64,000 nt of DNA from contig MU394069.1 of the NCBI GenBank assembly GCA_022578605.1, forward strand, positions 372,001 through 436,000. The letters run 5' to 3'. Below, piece after piece: positions 36,201-46,182 of this stretch; the stretch's first letter is position 1, and each line of letters begins with the position of its first letter. The notes beneath the pieces are model-generated. The model was not told the origin of the DNA and did no database searches. It saw only the letters and a program-made list of their open reading frames with translations. The translations under genes were made by a program, and so were the position numbers. This stretch comes from Camillea tinctor. Lineage: Eukaryota; Ascomycota; Sordariomycetes; Xylariales; Xylariaceae.

Positions 36201-37971
36201 ATGGCACCTCAAAAATATGTCGTGGTCGGTGCCGGACCAGTCGGCTCACTAGCTGCATTATACGCTGCGAAAAGAGGTCATGATGTCGAAATATACGAAC
36301 TCCGGAGTGGTAAGTTGGTGATGAATTATTATGCTGTTCCTATACCCTGTAATACGTTGGACTTTCAACCAAAATACTTAATCCATTATATTTAGACCTC
36401 CGTGATCCTTCAACCACGCCATTAAACTTTACCAAATCTATCAACTTGGCCCTGTCTGAAAGAGGCATTAATGCTATGCGCCATGCTGAGCAGGAGAAGC
36501 TCATCGAGGATGTAACCGCTTCCACCATACCCATGCGAGGGAGAATGATACACGGCAAACGAGCCAATGGTGAGCTTTACGAAGAACCTCAGGATTATGA
36601 CATTCATGGACGGGTAAAAAACAATCTTTATCTCCTTTTCCTAGACCTATACTCAATTATATAAGTCTCATACTGACTTGTTGGCATAAGACAATATTCG
36701 CCATAGACCGAGCTGGTTTGAATAAACGGCTGCTCGACAATCTCGAGGCTCTGCCCAACGTGAAATTCTTCTTCAACCACAAGCTCACAGGGGCAGACTT
36801 TAAGAAATGCAAGGCCTGGTTCGAAGTCCGAGGGCAGGACACATCATCGGACCGCCCGGCAGAAGTCGAGGTCGATTTTGACTTCATGATCGGCGCCGAT
36901 GGGGCTCATTCCGCTGTCCGTTACCACCTCATGAAGTATACGAGGATGGACTATCAGCAAGAATACATCGACACTTTATGGTGCGAATTTCAAATCAATC
37001 CAAGAGAAGTGCCGGGTGAGAGCAGTGAGAAGGACCTAAACGCCAAATTCAGAATCTCACCAAACCATCTACATATATGGCCGGGGAAACAGTTCATGTT
37101 CATTGCTATTCCGAGTGATGTAAGCTTACGTTCCCCATCATGCGTTTCCATATAAAGATGTGAAACCAGAACCCGCACAACTGACACCCATCAGGACGGC
37201 TCTTTCACCTGCACCCTCTTCATGCCAGGCTCGGAATACACCAAGCTCGAAAAGGATTCCTCCCAACTACCGCAATTCTTCGATGAGCACTTCCCCGGCG
37301 TGACCTCGCTGATCGACCCAGCCGAGCTCATCTCCTCGTTCGACGAGAACCCGCACCTGCCCCTCATCAGCATCAAGTGCCGGCCGTACCACTTCTCCAG
37401 CTCGGTGGTGATCCTCGGCGACGCCGCGCACGCCATGGTGCCCTTCTACGGGCAGGGCATGAACGCTGGGCTGGAGGACGTGCGTATCCTGTTCGCGACA
37501 CTGGACAAGCACTCCGCCGCCGACGAGAGCAACAACCCGACAGACCCGTCCGGCGCGGCCGACCCGGCGTTCCAGCGCGGCCTCGCGCTGGCCGAGTACT
37601 CGGCGCTGCGCGTCGTCGACGCGCACGCCATCAACGACCTCGCGCTGCAGAACTACGTCGAGATGCGCGCCTCCGTGCTGTCCCCCGCCTACCGCCTGCG
37701 CAAGTTCCTCGAGGAGCTCCTCTCCGTGCATGTGCCCCGCCTGGGCTGGCGTACCAAGTACTCCCGCGTCAGCTTCGGGAACGAGAGGTACTCGGAGGTG
37801 GTCGCGAAGAGTGAGCACCAGGGCAAGGTTCTCGTGCGCGGGCTTGTGGCCGTGTTGTTCGGGCCGCTGGTGCTCGGTGGAGTGGGTCTTCTCCTGGCTC
37901 AGCGGGGCGGGCGGTCTTCTGAGCCGTTAATTCACAGATTGGTTAATGTCTTGTTTAGACGACCCACGTGA
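36201..37971 (+). CDS. BNA4: Kynurenine 3-monooxygenase
   Basis: FAD-dependent hydroxylase of the kynurenine route (tryptophan degradation, de novo NAD+), usually on the mitochondrial outer membrane. Exons 36201-36309, 36396-36613, 36691-37119 and 37195-37971 give 510 aa. The N terminus holds the dinucleotide fold [20 protein letters not shown] with a Glu at strand-2 end. The KMO blocks [25 protein letters not shown] and [12 protein letters not shown] follow, then [12 protein letters not shown] and the second FAD motif [20 protein letters not shown]. The C-terminal about 30 residues ([20 protein letters not shown]) form the membrane anchor. GC content rises sharply in the last exon. It is in the usual fungal single-copy form. 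Confidence 0.96.
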
Positions 37972-38077
37972 AACCAAGAGGTTTCTAGCTATGCAGTGAC
38001 AGAGATTTGATAGTGGTTGACGCATCTCGGGGTAAGGTAAGCGTGTGTGGAGACAGCGGTAACGAGGCTTACTGAGA

Positions 38078-38085
38078 AGTCCGCT
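38078..38085 (-). promoter_or_regulatory. AGCGGACT motif (inverted copy) upstream of the SDR gene
   Basis: AGTCCGCT, the reverse complement of the octamer found four times upstream of the neighbouring Zn2Cys6 regulator. Proposed regulator site by inference only. Confidence 0.3.
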
Positions 38086-38260
38086 CTTGGCCGCTCTCGT
38101 CTGCCCCTATGTTATTGACCCGGAGTTGCGCAGGGTGGATATGAAAAGGAAGTGATTCCGACTATGTATGAACAATAGCAGCGTTTATTCTCTAATCCAT
38201 TCAATTGAACTACCATCCCTCTATTTACAATTAATCCTCGTGACCTTCTCTAGCCACATC

Positions 38261-39342
38261 ATGTCCGACCCCTTTAACCCCTATGCAGAGCTATACATCA
38301 ACCCCCAAGGTCCCGGGGACAAGCGCCCAACTGCCATGAGAGTTCTAGAAGACAGTAACCTCCTCAACGCCTGGCCCGACAAAGTCGTTATGATCACGGG
38401 CGCCACATCCGGCATCGGCGTAGAAACAGCAAGAGCTATGTACGCCACCGGCGCGCAAGTCTACCTCATGGTCCGCAACCCAGAGAAAGCCGCGCCCATC
38501 GTCGCCGATATCACCAGCTCGACAGTGGGTCGCGGGCGCATCGATGTCATCGAGATGGACAATGACTCGCTAGCCTCGGTGAAGCGCGCCGCGCGGGAAT
38601 TTCTGAGCAAGAGCTCCCGGCTCCACGTCTTGATCAACAACGCAGGTGGATATACCCAACCCCGGTGCTTGTTTTCGCTCTCGTCTTAGTGAAACTAATT
38701 GCCCCTTTTTTCTTCTCAGGAATCATGGCCTGCCCCCGCAGCACCACAGCCGACGGCCACGAGCGCCACTTCGGGGTCAACTACCTCGCGCACTTCACGC
38801 TCACTCTGCTCCTGCTCCCCGCCCTCCTCTCCTCGTCCCCCTCGCGCATCCTCTGGCTCTCCTCCCCCATCCACCGGCTCTCCCCCCCCTCGCACATCCC
38901 TCCTCCCCCCTCCCCCACCCCCTACGACCCCCTTCTCGCCTACTCCCGCTCCAAGCTCGCCATGATCTGGGCGTCAAACCATCTGCACCGGCTTTACCAC
39001 GCCCGGGGGCTCCGCTCGCTGGCCCTGAGCCCCGGGGCCGTGTGGTCGGAGAACCTGCTCTGCTACGCGGCGCCCGCGCAGCGCGCCGCGTGGCAGAGCG
39101 ACGGCGAGATGATGCGCAGAATGCAGAACACGGCCCAGGGCGCGGCGACGAGTGTTTGGGCGGCGACGGCGGGGGTTTGGGGGGAGGAGGGGAGGGGGGG
39201 CAGGTACTTGGTTAATTGCTCGGAGGCGGGGCCGGGTGAGGGGGATGATGGGTTTGGGGCGAATTGCTATGATGAGGAGGGGGAGGAGAGGTTGTGGAGG
39301 GTGAGCTTGGAGATGGTGGGGTTGGAAGGACCGGTGGTTTAG
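38261..39342 (+). CDS. Short-chain dehydrogenase/reductase (retinol-dehydrogenase-like)
   Basis: NAD(P)-dependent oxidoreductase, 335 aa, exons 38261-38645 and 38720-39342. Rossmann motif TGATSGIG is at about residues 46-53, LHVLINNAG (split by the intron) at about 121-130 and the active-site YSRSK later, with a serine in LWLSSPIH upstream of it. Between the catalytic Ser and Tyr lies a Pro/Ser-rich insert (SPPSHIPPPPSPTP) in place of the usual loop. The C-terminal 80 residues are Gly/Glu-rich. A further in-frame ATG at 38168 would add 31 residues; MSDPFNPYAELY looks the better start. It lies 290 bp after BNA4, and an inverted AGCGGACT lies 176 bp before the start. Confidence 0.88.
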
Positions 39343-40655
39343 GGAGGGGGAGGAGGGTTAGGTGTATGTGCTCTGGGTGATGGTGTTCAGTATCGCGATA
39401 GGTCTTTTTTGGTATTGATATGGTCTAATGTGAATAGTGATATTTTGGTCGTTGTAAGAATATTGGTGGATTAGGTTGCTAAGTCACCTTACCATTGGGT
39501 TATTTCACCTAAATATCGTGACAGAGCTCATAATATACCGCTAGTCATTTAGATGGGGACTAGATCCGAAATAAGGTTCCCGAATCCATCTTCATTCGGA
39601 CATTCTACGACCAGATGCGAATATGTATGAACTCTGCTGTTCCTGTAAAAGTTGTGAGCCCACTTACCAAGGTAAATGTGAGGAAGTTGCACATTGGTAA
39701 CATTAAACTATACCTCAGAAACCTCCGAAGTCTAAGAAAAGAGAAGCTGGTGTTCTTTAGTAGAAATAGGAGTTCAAGAGCCCCTTCTCGAGAAGAAAGA
39801 TCCCAGAAAAGCTGGAGCCCTGGAAGACAGGAGGCACACACACATTCGATCTACGCCCATAGATTCTTTCTCAGAAAGAAATGATTGTAAAAAACACAAT
39901 AATCGCTTCTTCATCTTAGGCTGACGCCATCAAACCATTGACAAAAGGCATCGAACAAGGCATTCCACTCTGGGTGGTATCCGAGTAAACCTAGCAACCT
40001 GAGACTAGCCTGGGGTCAGTATGTTCTGGCAAGACTGGCGATTCTCCAAACCCCAGATCCTCAAATGCAGAAAAAATATGAGGCGCTATGTCCGGTAAGT
40101 CCATGACCTAGTATATTATTATATTGAGTTGTAGCTAAATTATATACAGTGTAGGAACCGTTGATATTTAGTTTCCAACGTTATTTCCTCTGCAAGAGGC
40201 TATTGTGCTTCTTGAGTGGTTGCATATGGGTAGGGGTTATGAATAGAGCGGACTGAAGCGGACTTTCTTCCAGCGATGAGCGGCATTTGCAGTGACAGAT
40301 ATATTCACGTGAGCGGACTTTTCCCCCTTTTCTCACTTACCTCTATTTATATTTCTCACTATCTTGACGCCACGATATGAATCGTCCAATACTAGACCTA
40401 GGGCTGAAATCTATGCAGGCCACACCTTAATCTGAAGTCTCTGGACTTACCGTATTTACGCGGGGATAATTCATGATATGTGCCTGATGCATAATGATTC
40501 TGTACATGGGGAAAAAGATACCTTAACTCCAGTGCTATTATGGTGGTATAAAATAGGAGGTGGGCGGATATCGATATAGCAATCCCGCCGCTGTCGGCTT
40601 GAGTAGAGCGGACTTTGGACGACAGAAAATCACGACGACGTCAGAGTAAAGCATC
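39343..40655. other. Upstream region of the Zn2Cys6 regulator
   Basis: AT-rich 1.3 kb. Short open frames at 39605-39884 lack any family signal. The proximal 410 bp hold four copies of AGCGGACT. Confidence 0.5.
40247..40614 (+). promoter_or_regulatory. Cluster of four AGCGGACT octamers
   Basis: Exact copies at 40247-40254, 40257-40264 (10-bp spacing), 40312-40319 and 40607-40614. The first and last extend to TAGAGCGGACT. The CGG core is the half-site type bound by Zn2Cys6 proteins, and the adjacent gene encodes one, so autoregulation is a reasonable inference. Confidence 0.5.
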
Positions 40656-42553
40656 ATGAATCGTGAAGCACGGTTCGCATGCAACGCATGCCGGTATGTG
40701 GAACGAAATAACCCTTATAGCAAGATAGAGAACGCAGACTAAAACCGGCTTATAGGCGATTGAAGCGAAAATGTCCAAGGGAACTTCCGTCTTGCACATT
40801 AGTGAGTACAGTATACCTCATGGCAGCATGCGTCCAGACAAGAAGGCCACGTTTTGCTCACATGTGCGACTGTTTTTTTCTCTCATCCCTGTAGTGCATC
40901 CGACTGGAGAAGAGGTGCGAATATCCGGCTCGTGCCCTGGGATCCCAGCGTCAATCCAATGAAAGAGCCGTCGCAAGTGATCCTGTGGCCCTGAACCCGG
41001 ACAATCAGCAGAGCGGCAGCCGTAGTACCAGCAGCAGCAGCAGCGAGACGCTACTCACCGGCCCTCCTCCCATCCCCGCGAGCGATTTCCCGGTCATGTA
41101 CTTCCTCGACTCAGAGACCTGCGTCGAGCCCCTCACGCCCGCCGAGCCACTCATCGCAGCGACATCGGCGTCCTCTCAGCTAACCCCTGAAGCGCAAGGC
41201 CTCTTCGACGCCTACTTCGCCACCGTGCACCCCTGGCTGCCCATCCTGAGCAAGAAGCGCATCCAGCGCGTTCTCCTCGCCGACAGCAGCAGCCTCTCCA
41301 CGCCGCTGCTCCAGTGCATGGCGCTCCTCGCCTCACCCTCCCTGGTATCCGAGGACGCCTACCACTCAGCGCGCGACGCGCTCGCCCGCGCGGAAACCAC
41401 CGAGCTCCCCTCCCTCTCGCACCTGCAAGCCGCCATCCTCCTCTGCACCTACGAGATCGGCCACGCGCTCTACCCATCCGCGTACCTGCGGGCCGGGCAC
41501 GCGGCGCGCGTGGCCGTGATGATGGGGCTGCACGACCGCCGCCACGCCGCGCAGCTCTTCGGCGGGACGCGCACGTGGACGGGGCGCGAGGAGGAGCGGC
41601 GCGCGTGGTGGGCCGTGTTCTGCCTCGACCGGTTCGTGAGCCAGGGGGTGGAGGGGCTGGGGTTGGCGCCGGGGGCCCCCGAGCCGAGCCCCGGCGAGCT
41701 GCTGCCCGCGCACAAAGCTGCGTGGGACGCCGGCGCGGTGGGCTTCAACGAGCCGCTGTTCGCGGCGTCGTTCTCGACGAGCACGACGCTGGGCGCGTTC
41801 GCGAATACGTGCCAGGCGGCGCTGGTGCTGGGGCGGGTGCTGAGGCATCGGGATGAGGCAAGGTTGGGAGGGGGCCTCGCGCCGAGGTTTAGAATGGCGG
41901 AGGCGAGGCAGTTGCATGGCATTCTGGTGGCGCTGGGGACGCACTTGGGTGGTGATGGGGAGGGGGTGCTGGCGGACCAGGGGACGTGGGTGGCGCTGGC
42001 GATGTGCTGGTCGGCGAGGCTGATCTTGTATAATATGTATGCATGCAATGAGCGGTACTCGGCGGACCACGAGAGGTCGACTGAGGAGGCGGAGATGCAG
42101 AAGCTGACGCTGGGCGGGATCATAGAAGTTGCGCAAGCGACTGGACGGTTTGCGCGGCAGGTTCTCGATTTGATGGATGATGCTAATGCTTATGATGAAC
42201 ACACAGAGGGGAGTAGTTACTACGGCGGCATCATTCCGAGCCCCCTCGTTGCCAATACACTGTATGCTGCAGCCACAGAGTGCGAATGGTTCATCCTTGA
42301 ACAGCAAGACTCTGATGCAGCAGTCTCACTGAGGGAAATTGTCCAGCTGTTACAGGTTACGGCCGAGAGATGGCAGGTCGCCGGTGAGCACCCACATTCA
42401 AGACCAGCTACGTACGTTAGATACTACGGTTTACTAACGAGAGTTGAACAGGCATCTACCTATCGCAGATTTATAAATGGCCTGGGTACAACAGCATGGT
42501 CTCATAAGCCTGCTAGGCAACCCCTATATACCCTTCATGTGCTGTGCCATTGA
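40656..42553 (+). CDS. Zn2Cys6 fungal transcription factor
   Basis: The DNA-binding finger is spread over three exons (40656-40693, 40756-40801, and from 40895). Joined, it gives CNACRRLKRKC, then PRELPSCTLC and IRLEKRC, a complete C-x2-C-x6-C-x6-C-x2-C-x6-C cluster at about residues 10-36. The remainder is a fungal-specific factor middle domain: LFDAYFATVHPWLPILSKKR, the ILLCTYEIGHALYPSAYLRA block and ARVAVMMGLHDRR, with RRAWWAVFCLDRFVSQG. Exon 3 read straight through ends at 42553 (580 aa). A 40-nt candidate intron (42412-42451, with a CTAAC branch-like site) would instead end the protein at 42476 (541 aa). It converges on the TIM-barrel gene. Likely a pathway-specific regulator. Confidence 0.87.
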
Positions 42554-42975
42554 GCATTTGGAGCGCATATATATATGAGTTACATTATATTCATCTTATC
42601 ATGTAGCCAATTATTACGCTTTGTATTGGTGTTAAGGAAAGCTTTCACTTGCGAGATGCCTTTTTGCAGTCTCATGGTGACCGTTGAAGGAGCCTCATAA
42701 ATCACTTTTCATAGAAGGACCCGTCAATTTCACGGGGGTATATAGACTATGCCTGATTCTTGGCTGGTAACGCATTGTAACTAGACTCACGATAGTTCAT
42801 GCTGAAATATTCTAAGCACATAATGACGAATGAGGAAAGTATAGAAAGGTCACGAAACACTTGCGTATCATAGAATAAATGTACACCTAAACTATACTCT
42901 TTATGAATATGCATAGTCTGCAACGCTCCACCCATTGGTCGATATCAAACGAGATGCGGCTGCATAGCTAGCTTC
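42554..42975. other. Intergenic, convergent 3' ends
   Basis: AT-rich spacer between the Zn2Cys6 gene and the TIM-barrel gene. No gene is seen. Confidence 0.55.
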
Positions 42976-43812
42976 TCAGCATTGTATACGGATATCTTTG
43001 AACCTCTTTGTGTTATCCGTGATAGCCACCTCCACCGGAATGCGTTCCATACTACTAGCGCCATAGAATCCGTGGACCCCTTTAGTCCGGGACAGAACAT
43101 ATTCCGCATCTTTCACCTCAGCAATGGGACCCCCGTGGCACAAGACAATAATGTCTTCCCTGATCTTCACTGCCGCTTCTCTGATGTCTTGGATTAGCTT
43201 GACGCAATCATCTAGCGACTTTCCCGTCTTCCCCCCAATTCCCTTGCTCGTCGTCAATCCCATGTGTGCGACAATGATATCCGCGCCGGCCTTCGTCATG
43301 CTCACGGCCTCCTCGACACTGAAGACATAAGGAGAAGTCACCAAGTCCATTTCAGCCGCGATCCGGATCATCTCGACTTCAAGGTCGTAGCCCATCTCAG
43401 TCTCTTCGAGATTCGCTCGGAAAACCCCATCCATGAGCCCGACCGTCGGGAAGTTCTGCACGCCACTGAAGCCTAGCTCCTTTAGCTGCTTAAGGAACTG
43501 ACGCATGTCGCGGAACGGATCTGTACCGCAGACGCCGGCGAGCACGGGCGTGTTCTTGACGACAGGTAGGACCTCCCTCGCCATGTCGACGACGATGGCA
43601 TTCGCGTCGCCGTAGGGTAATAGGCCCGCAAGCGAGCCACGACCCGCCATCCGGAAGCGCCCTGAGTTGTAGATGATGATGAGATCCGCGCCGCCCGCCT
43701 CGACGAACTTGGCAGAGAGGCCGATGCCGGCACCCGCGCCGACGATGGAGCGCTGCGACGCAATGACTTGGCGCAGGCGCTGAAGAATTTCAGATCGTGG
43801 AATCGGTGCCAT
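42976..43812 (-). CDS. TIM-barrel PEP-hydrolase-like protein (C-terminal half of Tm-1-type proteins)
   Basis: Single exon, 278 aa, starting [20 protein letters not shown]. The sequence matches the phosphoenolpyruvate-hydrolase-like TIM-barrel family: [114 protein letters not shown] and VLCHGGPI, ending with [17 protein letters not shown]. In plants and some microbes this domain is fused to UPF0261 as Tm-1; here it is separate and divergent from a UPF0261 gene 463 bp away. The molecular reaction is not established; by family position it probably acts on a small phosphorylated or carboxylic substrate. Confidence 0.9.
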   Translation of the reverse strand: MAPIPRSEILQRLRQVIASQRSIVGAGAGIGLSAKFVEAGGADLIIIYNSGRFRMAGRGSLAGLLPYGDANAIVVDMAREVLPVVKNTPVLAGVCGTDPFRDMRQFLKQLKELGFSGVQNFPTVGLMDGVFRANLEETEMGYDLEVEMIRIAAEMDLVTSPYVFSVEEAVSMTKAGADIIVAHMGLTTSKGIGGKTGKSLDDCVKLIQDIREAAVKIREDIIVLCHGGPIAEVKDAEYVLSRTKGVHGFYGASSMERIPVEVAITDNTKRFKDIRIQC

Positions 43813-44275
43813 GATTGCAGTATGAGATTGAAAAGGGGGACGACCACTATGAATCGGATCCTTGATTGTAAGTAGGTAGTAGTATATACCTCTATTGGTT
43901 ACTTAAGGAGGCGTCCTAGGTTACCCCCGTCGGTGACATTGCCAAGTGAACAAACTAGAGATATGTATGCGACATAATGTCGAAAACGCTGCGGCAAAAC
44001 CGTGCGAATTATCCGCTAATAATAAGTCTCCTCCGGCGATCTCCTACGTAATAATATCATGTATCTAGGTTTTGGTTTCTGTTGTCCCACTGCTACCCAA
44101 GCCATTCATGCCCTTCCCCGGAAAACTGATTTATCCATGTCTTTCTCCAGAAGCTGAGCCATTTATGTCCGTCTGCAGGGATTATGATAGGTTATTATAT
44201 CCTTCCCCAGGGACTTCAGAGCATGCTGACCATGAGAGCTAACGAAAGCTGCCCCCAAATTCACCTTCCTTTACC
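43813..44275. promoter_or_regulatory. Shared divergent promoter of the two Tm-1-half genes
   Basis: 463 bp between two start codons that point away from each other. Several CGG/CCG triplets occur (about 43991, 44013, 44033), but no exact AGCGGACT. Co-regulation of the pair is inferred from the arrangement. Confidence 0.45.
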
Positions 44276-45620
44276 ATGACCTTTGGCAATATTTCCATCG
44301 TGCTAATCGGCACACTTGACACCAAGCTAGAAGAGACTCTATATCTCAGATCCCAGATACTGGAACATGACCCTTCCGCAAACGTTGTGCTGATCGACTC
44401 GGGACGGACCGCTGTAAACCATGAAGCAATTTCCGTCCCGCAGGCCAAGGTTCTGGAAGCGAGTGGGTACACCGGCGAAAACAGTGACTTTGAATCTCTC
44501 CCCCGCAATGAAATCATCAAAACTGTTGTCAAGGGGGCGATTCCCGTGGTCAAGCAGCTTCTAGCTGACGGAAAGGCACACGCGGTCATTGGCTTGGGTG
44601 GGAGCAATGGCACTAGCATCGCTTCGGCCGTGATGCGTGCACTCCCTTTGCTGATCCCGAAGTTAATTGTGTCGACTGTCGCGTCCGGCGACACTAGATT
44701 CTATGTTGGCGAGTCCGATATTTCTATGATGTACAGTGTTGTCGACATTTCTGGGCTCAACCAGATTTTGAGAGATGTGATCGATAATGCCGCCGCGGCA
44801 ATCTTAGGCATGGCCAAGGCCTATGCTCTGCGAAACAGGAAAGGGAAATCCGGGAAGCAAAAGAGGCAGGCTGGTATTACCATGTTTGGCGTCACTACAA
44901 AAGCGGTAGACCATATTCGGGAATGCATCAGCCGGGAGGCGGGATGCGAGGTTTACGTATTCCGTAAGTCTAAACAACTAGTTTCCCCAAGTGTTAACGT
45001 AGGTTGTAGATCGTTAACCACTTTTTATAGATGCTACCGGGTCGGGCGGCCGTGCAATGGAGCGCCTAATTAGCGAGGGTAAACTAGACATGGTAGTCGA
45101 TCTGACGACGACCGAACTAGCAGACGAGCTTGTGGGTGGGGTGTTTGGCGCTGGTAAAGATCGGCTAACCGCCGCTGCGAAAGCAGGCATACCTCAGATT
45201 GTCAGCGTCGGCGCTTTAGACATGGTGAATTTTGGGCCAAGGGACACACTACCCAGCACATTCCAGAACCGTAACATAGCTGTGCACAACCCCTCGGCCA
45301 CCCTGATCCGTACTACACCCGAGGAGTCCGAGGAGCTTGGGAGGAGGTTGGCTCAAAGGCTAAGGGATAACTGTACCCAGCCCAAGCTGACTGAAGTATG
45401 GCTTCCCCTCAGAGGCACCAGCGTCATATCCGTGAAAGGCCAGCCTTTCTATGATAAGGCTGCCGATGAAGCGTTGCTTTCTGCTGTGAAGAAGGGGCTT
45501 GATGGGAGTGGCATTGAAGTGGTAGAGGTTGATGCAGACATCAATGATGAGCGCTTTTCAGAGAGGCTAGCGAGAAGAATAACGGTCCTCGTCCAACGTT
45601 ATGAGAGTATGCATCGTTGA
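44276..45620 (+). CDS. UPF0261 (Tm-1-like, ATP-binding) protein
   Basis: Exons 44276-44963 and 45031-45620 give 425 aa, the normal length of a stand-alone UPF0261 protein. N-terminal block: VLIGTLDTKLEETLYLRSQI, VVLIDSGRTAV, then AVIGLGGSNGTSIASAVMRA, PKLIVSTVASGDTRFYVGES and DISMMYSVVDISGLN. The second lobe reads ITMFGVTTKAVDHIRECI, VFHATGSGGRAMERLI (across the intron), DLTTTELADELVGGVFGAG, PQIVSVGALDMVNFG and FQNRNIAVHNPSATLIRTT. These are the conserved blocks of the family related to the N-terminal part of plant Tm-1, which binds ATP. Bacterial members often neighbour PEP-hydrolase-like proteins, as here. Enzyme activity unproven. Confidence 0.93.
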
Positions 45621-46182
45621 AAATCATAGGGTGCTCAGTTTATTCAACACGTCTATTTTGATATTTTCTTTTTCTTGGGCTAATCATCGCGACACATGAG
45701 ACGATATCAAAGAGTAAATATAAAAGGATAGTCAGAAGTTGGAAGTCTATCGTTGGTAACTCATATTAATATACTTACTTGTCGAAGTTATACACCATCG
45801 TAGACATGAATGCTTTCAAACTAGAGTTTGCATTGTTAGCAGCCACCAAGGTCAGATAAGAAGGAATGAGACTCCTAAAGTCATAATTATTTTTTTGAGT
45901 ATAGCGCCACCCCAAAACCCTTGTTGATTTTGGGGTTTTTTTTTTCAAGTATGAAACATAAAGAGACATAGCACACTCGGCGTCTATTATATGTATAACA
46001 GAATATAGCAATAATTTGATCTTAATTCTTTTCTTCCTGTATTCGTAGGTGTCATCTACGTCATTCTATTGTCGTAAAAAGTCCCAAACCCGAACGCCAC
46101 TATTTTAGTTACTCCTCCTCCCCCGACAAATGAAATATAGATATGGTTATGGTATTTTGAAACAAAAGAAATATGTAAGTGC
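45621..46182. other. Intergenic, convergent 3' ends, with a hairpin
   Basis: AT-rich spacer. CCCCAAAA (45910-45917) and TTTTGGGG (45928-45935) form an 8-bp inverted repeat with a 10-nt loop, followed by a T run. No gene is seen. Confidence 0.45.

Noticed and set aside
42976..45620. A split or broken single Tm-1 gene
   Set aside because: The halves are on opposite strands with their own starts and full domain lengths, so they are two genes rather than one broken gene.
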